Assembly (NCBI RefSeq): GCF_000350225.1
Contig: NW_005178809.1
Coordinates: 515,875-579,874 of the forward strand
Origin: Chondrus crispus
Taxonomy: Eukaryota > Rhodophyta > Florideophyceae > Gigartinales > Gigartinaceae
Direction of reading: 5' to 3'
Length of the DNA stretch: 64,000 nucleotides
Shown here: positions 10,769-21,885 of the stretch, piece by piece
How positions within the stretch are numbered: the first letter of the stretch is position 1
How the letters are laid out: every line of letters begins with the position of its first letter
The notes under the pieces: generated by a model
Databases searched by the model: none
What the model was told of the DNA's origin: nothing
What the model saw: only the letters and a program-made list of their open reading frames with translations
Position numbers and translations under genes: made by a program

Positions 10769-10912
10769 CCATCTAAAAATGATATTCAGAAGCACTTCAA
10801 CCAAAGTGCGCTCCTTGTGTCCTTGGAACACGCGACTTGCACTCTGATAAGCGTCGCTGTTACATCCACTCGTTCATCAAGCTCTGCATCTCGTTTTCTC
10901 AGTGCTAGACTA

Positions 10913-11216
10913 CACCCGTGAACAGGATTTAGTATAGCCCAGACTATTTTACAGGAGCCTTAAAATGAGGATGAAACAGGAATTAGTATAGCCTATACTA
11001 ATTCCGTACCCATGCTATTATGGGGCGTGCGGATATAGTACAGTACAGCCTACATTACTGCTGTTTTGGAAAAATTCTTTAAGAACGTTGGGGGTTTCCT
11101 AACGGCAAATTATCAGGCTTCAAGGCCGTGAAAGTCGCCGCACAATATTTACGATAGCCTATACTAATTCCCGGGCGACCCTAATTTAACCACCAGACTA
11201 AATCCTGTTCATGGTG
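10913..11216. mobile_element. MITE, Tc1/mariner-like, 304 bp
   Basis: The ends are imperfect inverted repeats: CACCCGTGAACAGGATTTAG on the left; on the right the complement reads CACCATGAACAGGATTTAG. TA is present immediately outside both ends (10911-10912, 11217-11218), the duplication expected of Tc1/mariner elements. Inside are further palindromic copies of ATTAGTATAGCC. It has no coding capacity, so it would need a transposase supplied in trans. Confidence 0.75.
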
Positions 11217-14200
11217 TACAACATTATACGAAATCAGAGACTTTTATCATTCAAAAATTTGCACCTTGAGTTCCCGCCTCACTTGTAGTGCTGCAGATGC
11301 TCTGGGCACAGCTCAATTGGAGTTTTCAACGCAATGCAGTGTAGTACATTGTGACCGTAGCCACATCGAAAGTTCTCAACGCATACGCACATAAAGGTTC
11401 GTAAGTAACAAACTGCTGTCACAGCTTATGAGTGGCCTCGATAATTTGCCAGCTGGTGACAACAGCAATTTGTGGGGCAAGGATTTGGTTTACTTGGCAA
11501 CTGTCAATCGCATTATAGGGATTCAAGATGCTCACATCATGCCGTTGATCACAAATCCGTGCGGTGCGTCGGATACGCGCTCCAAACCTCCAAGGTGCAA
11601 CGAACAGTGAGTAGACTAGCAAAAATACACGTCTTGGAAACACGGCGGAATGCGCCAACGATGTGCTTCCGTGTTTCAATAGACGTCCGCGGCATTGAGA
11701 GACAAACACCATGAAAATAAACCGCCTGCACCGCAAGTTACCGAAATTCTTGAATTGCCTCTTGTGCCGTCTCTACATTAGCGTCTGCATCTAAAGTCAA
11801 TCTGCGGCTTTGCCCAGCACTGTGTGTGCAACAGCTACTACCGTTTCCCATAGATCTAGCTATACCTGTGATCATTGCGTCTGCAGCAATGAGTATACTG
11901 AATCCTGACCCCTAGACCTCTGGCGATCAGAATGAGCCAACTCAAACCTGGTATACCTTGCATGCCCGTTGATGCTTGAGCATGATCGTGGTCCTCGTGC
12001 CATGAGGGATTCTTCTGAATTGTTTGCCGATGGCGCAGGACAGATGCTGGTCTGTCGGCAGTTCTACAATCAGATATGCCCTAGTCTTATGGTTAGATTA
12101 CCTGGCAATGCGCTGCTTTCTGTTCTTGTACAGTACCCTTGGTACCCTTAAAGGGTATTAGGAACGCTCACCTGGGCTGATCCTTTTCTGTCGTTTCATA
12201 GCAGGCCGCAGGACTGATAGCGTGCTTGTCGTGCGATCCGCCACCGTTGTCAGCCCTATCAGTGCAAGAGACCGTTGTTTGCCTTGTTGCTTTTATGGTG
12301 CATAAGAGACCTCAACTGACTCGCAAGAGGGACAAGATATTCGCAGTATGGACATTCCCAAATTCCGGCTCAGAGGGGCTCAGAGGGCCGTAACGTGCTG
12401 TACTCGATAAACCCATTTTGACCTCTCAAAGCGCTGTCACGCAGGAGAAGTATCCATGTCACTGGCGTGATGAAGAGAGTTTTTGTCGTGATGGGATGTT
12501 TTTTTCCGCACCAGTGCGCATCTCGCCTACACGTACTGTACCTGTCTCAATCAAAACCATGAGCTCGCAATCCGGTAATTTAAGACTTTCCTGAAGACCT
12601 TCGCGTTTTTATCCCACTCCTTTGCACTTCTCTGCACTGGAGAGAGATGGACGGAGCCTTGTCAAGCAGGGGGACATCCCGCAGATGCCGAGAAAACGTT
12701 CGAGTGCTCAAGGCTGGTTTGGGGCGACTTTCCATACTGTAGCATCGCATGAATGCTTGTTTGGTGAGAGGGAGCAACCGCACAAAACGGTGAGTACCGT
12801 GCCGCCCCCTGCAGAGAGCAACCCCGTGACAAACAAGTAGTTTGACGAGCATGGGAAGGAGGGGGAAGGTGTGGGTATTATAAGGCGACCCATGCAATAC
12901 CCGATAGAGTCGCCCTATATCCAGTCCTGCCTTCATGATTCCTTTTGTGACTGACTCACCATCGCCGATTCCAAGCACGCTCCCCATAAAAAGATATTCG
13001 GAGCTAATCCTTCTTGATCTGGAACGTTCGCCGCAATGACTTCGGGCGCGGCCTACGCCGTTTCTGCAAGCAGTCGCACTCCCTGCGCCCCAAAGTTTTG
13101 AACGAAACCATCATTCTATCCGCTGTTGAAGTCCCTCCCGCCACCGCCGCCGCCGTCGCCGTCGTCAAAGCCGCCCTCCCCGCCCTGCCCCGGCCAACTT
13201 CCATTGTCGTCGCCTCCGTCCTCAACGCCATGTGTAGAGAGCGCAACGTCCCGTAGCCGTTGAAGTCCTCGCACCGTCACAACACAGGGAGATTCCACTC
13301 AACTCAACTCACCACAGGTAGAGGCAATTGCGACAGTAATCTTCTATGCGAAGCACGTTCGTTAGATATCGAGAGCCTCTTTCGTTTTAACAATTCAGTA
13401 ATTAGAAGCACGAGCTAGGGCCTTCGCGTCGCGCCTCCGCATCAAGCATACAATAACTCTCTTCGCAAGCTGATTTATTTTATTAGAAGCGGTACGTTGC
13501 TGGCGCAGACTATGTCAAACCTTCTAAACATCTGCGTTGCCTCCGATGACAGCGGTAGGATGGGCCTGTTGAGATTTGGTAAGCTAATTCGCATGAATTT
13601 GAGCGTTAAAGGCGTACGCGTTTGTTTCTTCAGGATCGGGGCTGGGTTCATGATGCTGTTGTCTGTCATGCCATTTGGGCTCTTTGCGATTTGCGGAGGC
13701 AAAGGATCCACTGCTGAAGTTGACCTCTGGAGCCTAGTACAGCTCTTCCGGGGGTGCCTTATCACACACGCCCCAACATTCGTGACATGCGGAGAAGGTC
13801 GCCTTGTGCAAGAGGCCGGACCAATCAACTTGGCTTTATACGCAAACTGATGGGGTCACGAGCAAATAAATTGCTGTACCCTTACAAGTATTGCCCATTA
13901 AGGACTGACACACGGATTGTTTTAGACGTAAATCAGAAGACGTGGTGAAGCCGCTCAGGGGCACAGCACGCGGTGAACAAGCTGTACCCTTGGTTATAGT
14001 ACAGTACAGTACAGTAGTACAATGCTCACATGTTCCCCCCTACGTGCGGCAGGCGTTATAGCACCCTCATTCAGATGTGATGAACAGGGCCTTCACGTGC
14101 ATTCCGCATTCCTCGTGCATACGGTATTCCCCATGCATACGGTAAAATTATTCCCTGTGCAAGAGAGGCGGGAATGTGCAGGAGTTGACACAGTCAAAAT

Positions 14201-14681
14201 GAAACGGAAGCAAATCATTTAGTACATACAGGTACCAAGGATGCTGTAGTGCCTAGAAAACAGATACTGTATGAGGGTCTGGAGAAACTACAGCTCACAT
14301 TGAAATTTCGCAGAAACATGGGTCGCAGCAACACAGCACGGGTCAATTTCGAAACCAACTAAATCAAGATGAGTACAAGAAGCGACTTGCAAGCCAAGTC
14401 AACTCGCCTCTACCAGAATCATTGGAAAGCGGCTTCAGAAGTCAACAGTAAAGTACTTTACCGCAGCATTCAGATGAATGCATCGACATTTTAAGGTTTA
14501 CGCAGCAAGAATTTCACAAATGATTGTGACAAATAGAGGTATGATAAGTAACATTGGCAGTTCTGAATTTCACAAATTGAAGATATACCGAGAAGTGTTT
14601 ACGCCAAGCATCAAGCACCATCACATGAGTATTATCACGTAGTCCAATTTTGCAGCCCAACCCACAGCTCCTCAAACGGCC

Positions 14682-15877
14682 ATGTCCCTCGGACGACAAA
14701 AGGACCACAACCCCCAGGCCGTTTGCTCGCGCATCGCCGAGTGGACTTCCCTGCTACCCTCGATCTTCAAGAAAAAGAACTCAGACCCAAGCTCCGCCGT
14801 GTCATCAAACTTCATGTTAGCCGGTTTACTGCTCACACTACACAGCAGCTGCAATGATCGCGAGAAGCAATTGTGTCATTCACGCGAGATCAGCTAGACC
14901 TCCTTTGTTGATCATCGATTTGACAACTTCTCTGACGATGTGTTGCTGGCCTTGTTCCGGTTCAAGCGAACCGATATCATTCGAACTGTGCAATACGTGG
15001 CGTGGCCACCAGAACAATTTCGGACACGCCGGAACCGCTACGGAACAAGCCCATTGTTAGTAACTTGCGTCATTCTGCGCCGTCTTGCTTCTCCGAACAG
15101 ATGGAGAGACCTAGAAAGACTTTTTGCTCTGCACACACCACATCTGTCAGAAATATTTTTGGGGGGGCTTTCTCAATTCGTGTCGGTGCTTGTTGATCTA
15201 GTCGTGAGCAATCTACACAAGCCCTTTTGGAAAACTCGTTTCGAGGAGTATGCAGAAGCTGTGGGTACTAAAAGTCAGGCGCTTGAGAATTTTGTTGCAT
15301 TCATCGATGGAACGAACTTGGCTGTAGCTCGACCAAGTGGCCTGCATATCGATCAGCGTGTTGCTTGTAGTGGGCATAAACGGAAACACGCTATCAAATT
15401 TCAGGCCTTAACTACACCGTGCGGTCTCGCTATGCATCTGTCTGGTCCTTTAGAGAGCCGGCGTCACGATTGGACTATTTATATGCGAAGCGGGCTTGAC
15501 TCTACACAACAAGAAGCCTTTTTCCATCTTAACCGGCAGTTTGTGGCCTATGGGGACTCTGGTTACAGCTCAAGAGTATTTTTCTCGTGCCCTTTTTGGG
15601 ATGGAATCTCACACCAGGACAAATAGCCTTTAACACGGCCATGTCGAAGTCTCGCGTGACGGTTGAGTAGTATTTTAGGGAAATTAAGAGGTACTGGACG
15701 TTTGTGGACTTCGAGCGTATGGTGAAATTGAAGGAAAACGCGGTGGGGATGTTGTATATAGCAGCTGTTCTTCTCACCAACGCCCGTAACTGCCTTCACC
15801 CGAATGCTATTTCGCAATATTTCCACTGCGCGCCTCCTGCCCTTGAGGAGTACATGATCCACCGGGATGATGCCTGA
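14682..15877 (+). pseudogene. PIF/Harbinger transposase, broken
   Basis: A DDE_4-type nuclease that cuts and pastes its own element. One frame from ATG 14682 contains an in-frame TAG at 14895 and runs to TAG at 15624. The segment after 14895 (DNFSDDVLLALFRFKRTDI) is the usual N-terminal region. The catalytic region has FIDGTNLAVARP (first Asp), SGHKRKHAIKFQ, GRRHDWT-like SRRHDWT, and YGDSGY (second Asp). After 15624 the protein continues in another frame (FNTAMSKSRVTVE, a TAG, then YFREIKRYW, containing the family's conserved C-terminal Glu region) and ends at 15877. At least three lesions: two stops and a frameshift. Confidence 0.85.
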
Positions 15878-16524
15878 GCCACAGAGTGCAGCGCCAGAGG
15901 GCTTCCCCCCCCCCTTTGGGGGACACCGCCCCTATGGAATGGGGGACCAATACGTGTCCGTGACGTCGGCGTTCTGGCGTTTGCACATCGACCGCATGTA
16001 AGACAACCGGATTGACGTTGGCGTCGCCATGCCGTACGCTTTTCGCTTCGCCACGGCCGAAAAATGGTCATCGTGGAGCCTCGATTGATTTGGAAGATTG
16101 TCGCTCGCGGGAGAGAGGCTCGCTTACTGCCTCCATGGAGACAGATGCGCGAAGGGGGTGTGAGGGGCGTGCTGTATGACGTGGAGGGGAGGCGACTGTC
16201 GTTCCTGAATAATGGAGCGTGTCGGGGCGATGTGGACGTGCACGGCTGGGGTGAAGCCAGGGTGTTCTTGGGACCGTTCGTGTACTGGCCGTACCACGAG
16301 GGTGAGTCCGTGACACTGGTAAAGGCGGTGAGCGTGGCGGCTGTGCTCGTGGACGTAACGGCGTGAGGAGGGCTATGAGGTTGGCATGCGATGGGCTCGT
16401 GATCAACCAGACGTGGGAGCAGCGGTTGTGGTACGTAATTCGGGTCGAAGAGGTCAAGCGCGGGAGTAGGTGGTATGTAGAGCGTTTTGATACTGGAGAA
16501 ACGTTTACTCCCTGAATACTCTGG
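15878..16524 (+). other. gap between convergent Harbinger genes, small open frames
   Basis: A 100-codon frame (16064-16366) and a 46-codon frame from ATG 16375 to 16515 lie on plus. The first has protein-like segments (SFLNNGACRGDVDVHGWGEA, YHEGESVTLVK), but I recognise no family and it may be only a remnant. It could be third-gene cargo of the transposon or decayed host sequence. Low confidence that either is expressed. Confidence 0.25.
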
Positions 16525-16866
16525 TTACTCGTTCGTTTTCTTTGTTTGCTGCTGCGAGAGGAGCGTCGTTACCAAAGAAAGTACGGTTTGCATTTGCTTC
16601 CCTGTTTGCTCCATCATGCCTCTCATGGAGTCGCGATAATCTGCGAGCTCGGTTGCGCGCTGCGCGCGCTCTTCAGCCCTTTCCTTGCGGTACTTCTCGC
16701 GCTGGTCCAATTCATTTGTAGCTTTCTCGCGCGCAATGTCTAACTTCTTTTGCTCCATGTCGAACCTGGCTGCTTCTGATTCGCGAAGTGCGAGCCCTAT
16801 GGATTGCATGCCATCACCCACAGCCAAGCGTCGTGTTTTCGAAGGGCTGTCCTCGTCCGAACTCAT
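16525..16866 (-). CDS. coiled-coil protein following SANT-like gene
   Basis: 113 codons from ATG at 16866, overlapping the stop of the SANT-like gene by four bases (ATGA). The residues are charged and helical (MEQKKLDIAREKATNELDQR, KERAEERAQRATEL), a predicted coiled coil, with a basic KTRR near the start. Related transposons often encode one protein with SANT domain then coiled coil, so this may be the second half of that protein after a single-base frameshift, not a separate gene. Confidence 0.5.
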   Translation of the reverse strand: MSSDEDSPSKTRRLAVGDGMQSIGLALRESEAARFDMEQKKLDIAREKATNELDQREKYRKERAEERAQRATELADYRDSMRGMMEQTGKQMQTVLSLVTTLLSQQQTKKTNE

Positions 16867-17396
16867 CTTCTGTTCACGTCTTTTTTACCACGCAGTGCAT
16901 TGAGCACTAAATCTTGTCCTGCAGCGATGTTCTGGCGCTCTTGATCAGCACGTTCCTTCATATGTCCATCCTTTCGGGCCCCAAGGTCCCTCTTTGCTTC
17001 TAGAATGTCCCCCAATAGCTCATCGAGCTCCCCTATCTCACCTCCAACACCAGAACGAACACTGTCTTGCCCATCGCGCTTGGCGTACTGGTCGAGCAGC
17101 TTCTTGAATCTGTCTTGAATGTGTTTTCCCGTAACTTTGTGCGCAAAATTTGGGTTTGCGTTGGCATTCATAGCCGCGGTCTCGAAGCGGGACAGCGTCT
17201 CTCCATGCGGGGCTACATGTGCCTCGGAGGCGAAGACTTCTTGCGCGATAATTAGATGTTCTGTGCCCGTAAATATGGACTTGCGACCCGGCTTGGACTC
17301 TCGACGACGAATGTCTGTAGGGGTGGAAACAGGCGTCCCTCCTGGTGACTTCTCGGGGGTGCCTGGAGCGTCCTCAGGGGAAACAACGGTAGCCAT
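16863..17396 (-). CDS. Myb/SANT-like Harbinger accessory protein
   Basis: 177 codons from ATG (complement 17394-17396). After a Pro/Thr-rich, basic N-terminus (KPGRKSIFTG), residues about 45-120 fit the Myb/SANT-like DNA-binding fold of PIF/Harbinger accessory proteins, including the characteristic KVTGKHIQDRFKKLLDQY. In studied Harbinger elements this protein binds the ends and brings the transposase into the nucleus. It faces the transposase gene, which fits. It ends in a 4-base overlap with the next frame. Family call by pattern; the role is transferred from known elements. Confidence 0.65.
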   Translation of the reverse strand: MATVVSPEDAPGTPEKSPGGTPVSTPTDIRRRESKPGRKSIFTGTEHLIIAQEVFASEAHVAPHGETLSRFETAAMNANANPNFAHKVTGKHIQDRFKKLLDQYAKRDGQDSVRSGVGGEIGELDELLGDILEAKRDLGARKDGHMKERADQERQNIAAGQDLVLNALRGKKDVNRR

Positions 17397-18288
17397 GGCG
17401 CGAGGGGAGCAGAGGCTGATGTGTTTTTTGGCGTGTGCTGGTTTTGATGTGCTTGCAATTGGTTTCCCGCCAGCTGTGTTTGTGAAACGACTTCACAAAC
17501 GCACCATATTTCACGATTGTTCGCCAGGCTTCATTTGTGGATTTCAAAATTGGCTTTCACACGTGGACAGGTATTGAGAGAAAAACGAAATTGATTCACC
17601 ATATTTTGATTGCGTAAATACTCTATTGCAATTTTAGAGTCTGAAACGCCTATTCTTCCCCAGACATGTTACACCACAAACCAAAACCGTCGATTTTGCT
17701 TTTCGGATTTTGCTTCTCAGATTTTGCTTGTCGTGTAACACGACGATGAGGTCTTCAAGAATGACAATAGTGCTGTGTATCATAGCAATCGGACACTGGC
17801 CCATGTTACTGCAGAAAAGTCAAAAGCATAGATGCAATAATACCACTAGGCCAGGTCACCAGGACTATGATTGACCAGCAGAAACTCGTCGCCTGGAGAG
17901 TAATCGTGATGATTTGTTTACCCCGGTCTTCCCAGACTTAACTAGACAGTCGACGCCCGGCAATCCTGGTACCAAACAATTTGACTTGACATCAGACGGG
18001 CATGAGCACGGACGTGTAAAAGCGCTACGCTTGATTGAACCGTGCCAACAGACGATGCCGCTACTACATGACAAGCAAGAAGATTCTCCCAGTGGAAAAC
18101 TGCCTCAGGCAGTTTTTCACTGGGAGAAACTTCTGTAACATATTACGGTCAACTGAAGTCAGCCTGACTTCAGTTGGCCGTAATATGTTACAGCATGCGT
18201 TGCAGAGTTGCAGAGTGAGATCAACAATACGCATCCGTCCGAATATTGCTCGATGTCAGCGACAACATCCACGTGGACGTGAATATAC
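17397..18288. other. intergenic with paired hairpins
   Basis: No gene seen. Contains two adjacent long hairpins (18079-18192), and ends at the copia 3' LTR, where TATAC (18284-18288) may be the target-site copy. Confidence 0.5.
18079..18192. repeat. two adjacent long hairpins
   Basis: First hairpin, about 18079-18133: arms around TCTCCCAGTG...CACTGGGAGA with an inner AAAACTGCCT/AGGCAGTTTT stem. Second, 18134-18192: TGTAACATATTACGG paired with CCGTAATATGTTACA, and inside it CAACTGAAGTCAG paired with CTGACTTCAGTTG. Each has only one or two mismatches. Structure is certain; function unknown. Confidence 0.85.
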
Positions 18289-18574
18289 TGTGGGAGAACG
18301 GGAACGATGAGGTTAGTAGTAGCCGCGCTCGTCGCACGCAGCGGCGGGGGAAAGGAGTCGCGAGAGCGAGGGGGATGGGGATACTTCGGATGTCGAGTCT
18401 CGAGACTTTTCGCCGGCGCTGTCGGAGGGTAGCAAGTTACCCCCGAGGGTCGGTCGGGATACCGCCCTCGGATTTTAATATATCCGGATTTCCCGCCGGC
18501 GCGCCGAACAGATAATTTCCCTTTTTCCCAGATTTAGGGCTAACCAAATAAACTGCAATTTCTATCTTCCCACA
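18289..18574 (-). repeat. copia 3' LTR
   Basis: 286 bp, about 96 percent identical to 58358-58643. On the minus strand it begins TGTGGGAAGATAG and ends CGTTCTCCCACA. The purine run CAGGGGGTG just before it (18575 upward, minus) fits a polypurine tract that primes plus-strand synthesis. Confidence 0.9.
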
Positions 18575-19144
18575 CACCCCCTGTTGGCCCTAAAATTGGA
18601 GCACGCGGCGCCGGCCGATCCGCCGTCGGCGCCAACCCTATATGGATCTGACGCCGCGCCGCCGCTGCTCGGTACTCGATCCCTTGTCCTGACAACGCGG
18701 CCTTCTGGATTTGCGTAGGGTAAGGGCGCTTGCTTGTTGAGTTATTCCCCCGTTCTCTCGCCGCGCTCTTTCGGACCCCCAAATCCACCGCGGACCAACA
18801 GCTTCCGGTAGTCACCATCTGCGCACGCCTACCGCCAGTCCGCGCTATACACTGGCTCACTTCAGCGTCCGCTCGATCTCGCGCACCGCATCGCTGCTCC
18901 GCCGCTCGACGTCGCGCACCGTTTCACCGCTCCGCTGGTTGACCTCGCGCATCGCATCACCGCTCCGCTTCTCACACCACATCGCCGCTCCGCTTCTCTG
19001 CCATCACTCCCGCGCGCAGTTGCTTCCCCACCTCCGAGCTTCCACCAACGACGGGCCGTTTCCTCCGCGAGTCAGCGCGCGACCTCCTCGAACCTAAAGA
19101 GTGCCTGCAGGCCAGGGATCGGGGGTCGTGCGCTTCCTTGCGTG
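18575..19144. other. copia internal, noncoding stretch
   Basis: About 570 bases between the 3' LTR and the antisense gene. GC-rich, with recurring CGCTCCGC-type motifs near 18860-18990; no gene supported. It could contain the antisense gene's promoter. Confidence 0.45.
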
Positions 19145-20383
19145 ATGGCAGGCCTGCGGCTCGTTGAGGGTAAGGGGAGGCTTGCGGTTGAGATGATGGC
19201 GTGGCTCGGAGGAAAGTGGAGGTCTAGCGAAGTCCTCGTCGTGACCCGGGGCCTCGAATTCACCTTCAGTCGGGAGAGGATTGCTCAGAGGCTGAGCATC
19301 GGGACGGAAACATCGAAGGTTCTTCTACGTTGGCTGTCGGATAGGAGAGGGAGGATGTTTGAGGTTGCGTTGTTGGAGAGATGGGGCTTGCTTAACGCAA
19401 TGGGCGTGTCGGAGCACGAGCAGCGCCGCTGGGAGATTCGAAGGGTGGTGATGACTTCCGGAAGGACTCACGGCTTCCGCCCGGGTCAGTAATACGCTTC
19501 ACATCGGAGCGTAGGCGGACGCAAGACCTTCTGGAAAGTGGACTTCCATACCCTCCAGGCCAGCGTGCTGTCCGTATTCGATTCGGCAGGAAGCCCAGTT
19601 ACCAGCGACATCAAAGTGACTTGTCCAGGTGGGCACGGGAACTCCGAAGTTGAGCTTGTCTGTGGTACTCGGAAGACAGCACAAGCCTTGGAATGGCTGG
19701 ACGAGTAATGTACCAGTCATCAAGACGATTTCGTTGTTATTGGGGGTCCCGGGCATCGCGAGGCCACCGGACTCACTAGGCCTTATCGTACGCACCAGGC
19801 ACTCTTCTGCCGCCCAGCACACAGCGATTGCGTGCGTGCTTCCTTCGCTAATGCGCTACACTCCGTTGTAGGAGAAGATCCGGCACTTGGAATGCTCCGC
19901 AAAGGACCCATCAAAGCTCGAAGCCTTGCATAGTTACAGACCTGGAATGAAAAGCATCTCGGGAGGTATCGCCTCAAGAAATGTAGCGTCCCCGTGCTGG
20001 AAAGTCTTGTGGAGTGGATGGTCAACAAGGTGGACGGCACTTTCTTAATAGAAACCGTCGCTCTGGACGACCTAGGTGAACGTTTAGACCACGTGGTGGT
20101 TCTTGACGCCCAGAAAGGCCACGTTCTAGATCCGGTTGAGCGCTTTGCGCTTGATAATCGCCCCGGAGTGCTGGGTACATGCCTTGGAATTGGTTGCGAT
20201 GGCTTTTAAATTGCTGAAGTTCGGAAGCTTGAATTGCAGCCAGTCGGGAAGGGGAAGAAGAATCGCAGGAAGTCTGGAAAACAGCGCAGCGAAAGCAGGA
20301 AGACAAAGAAGAATCACATGAACAATGATTCGGCTGGTAGAAGGACTAAGAGGATGAGGGTAGTGGAAGACGAGAGCGATTAA
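19145..20383 (+). pseudogene. antisense accessory gene in copia, papain-like pattern
   Basis: A single plus-strand frame of about 412 codons, interrupted only by four stops (19490, 19706, 19931, 20207). The surrounding translation stays protein-like throughout. It ends in a basic, NLS-like tail (GKGKKNRRKSGKQR) and stops 13 bases before the convergent RNase H stop codon, so it belongs to the element. Candidate catalytic residues in papain order: Cys in HSDCVRASFANAL (codon 19829), His in LDHVVVLDAQ (20090), Asp in VLDPVE (20129). This suggests a cysteine-peptidase-like fold (inference; no family match confirmed). It lies antisense between pol and the 3' LTR. Confidence 0.6.
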
Positions 20384-20396
20384 ACAAGTTCGAGAG

Positions 20397-21173
20397 TTAC
20401 ATTGGCGTGCTCGATGCTCTTTTGATCCGCCTTGAGCCTTGAAGAACCTCGTCTTCTACAAGACCTTTCTGCATGATTCCATTGAAGATCTTGAACATTT
20501 CTACGTTCCTCTTGGTTAATGCATCGGCAGGGTTTTGCGTACCGCTTACCCATTGCATTACTGAAATTTCTCCGTTTTCGAAGGAGTCCCTCATCCTTGC
20601 TACCGTCGGCCTCAAGCGGTAGTCTGCACCTTCGTGAAGGGTGGTCACGGTGGAGTACAACCCGTGTGAGTCCACCGTCAGCACGAAGGGAAGCTTGACT
20701 GGGGCTTTGTGAAGAGTTTGCAGGCTCTCTGCCATTAGCGAGCCTCTGTCTGATGACGTTGCGGCGGCAAGAATCTCTGCCCCCATGGATGAAAAGGCAA
20801 CACGGTTCTGCTTGCAACTGATCCAGTCAAGGACGTGGTAGATCCCCGCATCCCCTGCTGGCAGGTATAGGCCGGAGACATACCCTGTCTGCCCGTATGA
20901 GGAGCTACCTTGACTGGCGTCAGAAAAGGCGAGGTAGGAAGGATTGACGAGAGACGACGGCGTTCGAAATAGGAGCGTCGGGGAAAGCGCTTTGATCTCC
21001 CCAAGCAACTTGTTCCCTTTATAAGATCGGCCACCTTCAAGCGCCCAACGGCTTGCTGAAGGTAGCTGGCCGCGAAAGCCGCTTCTGGGAGAATGCTATG
21101 TCCAAGGAAATTGAGACTTCCAGCGAGAGCTTGGTATGAAGTCAACTCTGAAGCGGTGCACTTGTCTTGGTGT
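20397..21173 (-). pseudogene. copia RT end and RNase H
   Basis: Minus frames carrying the copia RT-RNase H connection (CTASELTSYQALAGSLNFLG) and RNase H itself: LAFSDASQGS (Asp), FSSMGAEILAAATSS (Glu), LTVDSHGLY (Asp) and the terminal NPADALTKRN. One frameshift lies near 21000. The 5' end is cut at 21173 by the giant transposon; the missing upstream part is at 54083-54587. RNase H would degrade the RNA template in reverse transcription. Confidence 0.9.
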
Positions 21174-21190
21174 CACAGGAAGGTCAAAAT
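21174..21190 (+). repeat. left terminal inverted repeat of giant element
   Basis: CACAGGAAGGTCAAAAT, exact reverse complement of 54066-54082. Beyond it both ends carry scattered GGGCGAT and GCCCAC motifs that may be subterminal transposase sites. Confidence 0.85.
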
Positions 21191-21885
21191 CTTGTCAAAT
21201 CAATTTCTGGGCGATTTTTAGCTCAAAAATTGCCGTCCCCCATTTGGTTGCACAGGTGGCGCCACCATGGCCTGCCCGGGTGAGATTTTTTGGCAGAAAT
21301 TGCCTCCCACGTGATTGGTCCAGGGGCGTCCGGTGCCGCCCCACAATTGTGCCAAATTGGCAATGGATATATGCCTTTGGGCGATACTATGAGCTCAAGA
21401 GCGCTGCCCACCCCAATGTTTCTGGGCATTATTACACGCCGCCCGGGTCTCTGTTGGTGGGCGGTAAGTTTACCTCGGAAATTCTGCCCGGCTGTAACGG
21501 CTATATTTTCTGGCACTCAGGTCATACGTTCACGGGCCAGGGTAAACACAAACTGGAATATGTAATCATGGTACGTGGTGGTGGTATCACTCGCATACTC
21601 ATTGCATGCTGTTTCTAAACTTGTACACATCTCCACGTCTCGCTTGCGCGTCGATATACATTCACTGGTTCTCCGCACCTCTGCGCTAGCACACTCTCCA
21701 CGCTGTTGCTTAGTCCAGCTTCGAAAGAGCACGTTCTTTTTCGTTCCATTCCTTTTCACTTCATCCTCCTTTTCACTCCATCCTCCTTTTCACTCCATCC
21801 TCCTTTTCACTCCATCCTCCTTTTCACTCCTTCCTCCATTTCTCAACCCTTCTTACTTAAACATCTTCGCCTGCCTTCTGTAGCG
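21191..21885. other. left subterminal region, noncoding
   Basis: No gene. It has GGGCGAT motifs (near 21209 and 21379) like those at the right end, and then the pyrimidine-rich tandem repeat just before the gene at 21886, probably its promoter or 5' UTR. Confidence 0.5.
21753..21837. repeat. 17-bp tandem repeat, five copies
   Basis: Five contiguous units of TTTTCACTCCATCCTCC (first and last with one substitution each), 49 bases before the ATG at 21886. Pyrimidine-rich on the coding strand, so it lies in the promoter or 5' UTR. Confidence 0.9.

Larger units (their letters stand above)
8449..14681. other. gene-poor stretch, 6.2 kb
   Basis: No reading frame here can be defended as a gene. Several of 60-200 codons occur on both strands, but none has a domain and they overlap one another. 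Contents seen: a perfect hairpin (10722-10768), a TA-flanked MITE (10913-11216), GCC/GTC triplet-rich DNA near 13140, and GTAC-rich palindromes near 12128 and 13983. Confidence 0.5.
14682..17396. mobile_element. decayed PIF/Harbinger DNA transposon (core)
   Basis: Two hallmark genes lie together: a DDE transposase of the PIF/Harbinger family (plus) and a Myb/SANT-like DNA-binding protein (minus), facing tail to tail. I could not find the terminal inverted repeats or the 3-bp target duplication, so the limits given are just the outer coding limits. The transposase is broken, so the copy is not autonomous. Confidence 0.7.

Noticed and set aside
13475-13850. 117-codon frames on both strands, the minus one fairly protein-like.
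   Set aside because: Mutually overlapping, no domain, no context; cannot tell which, if either, is real.
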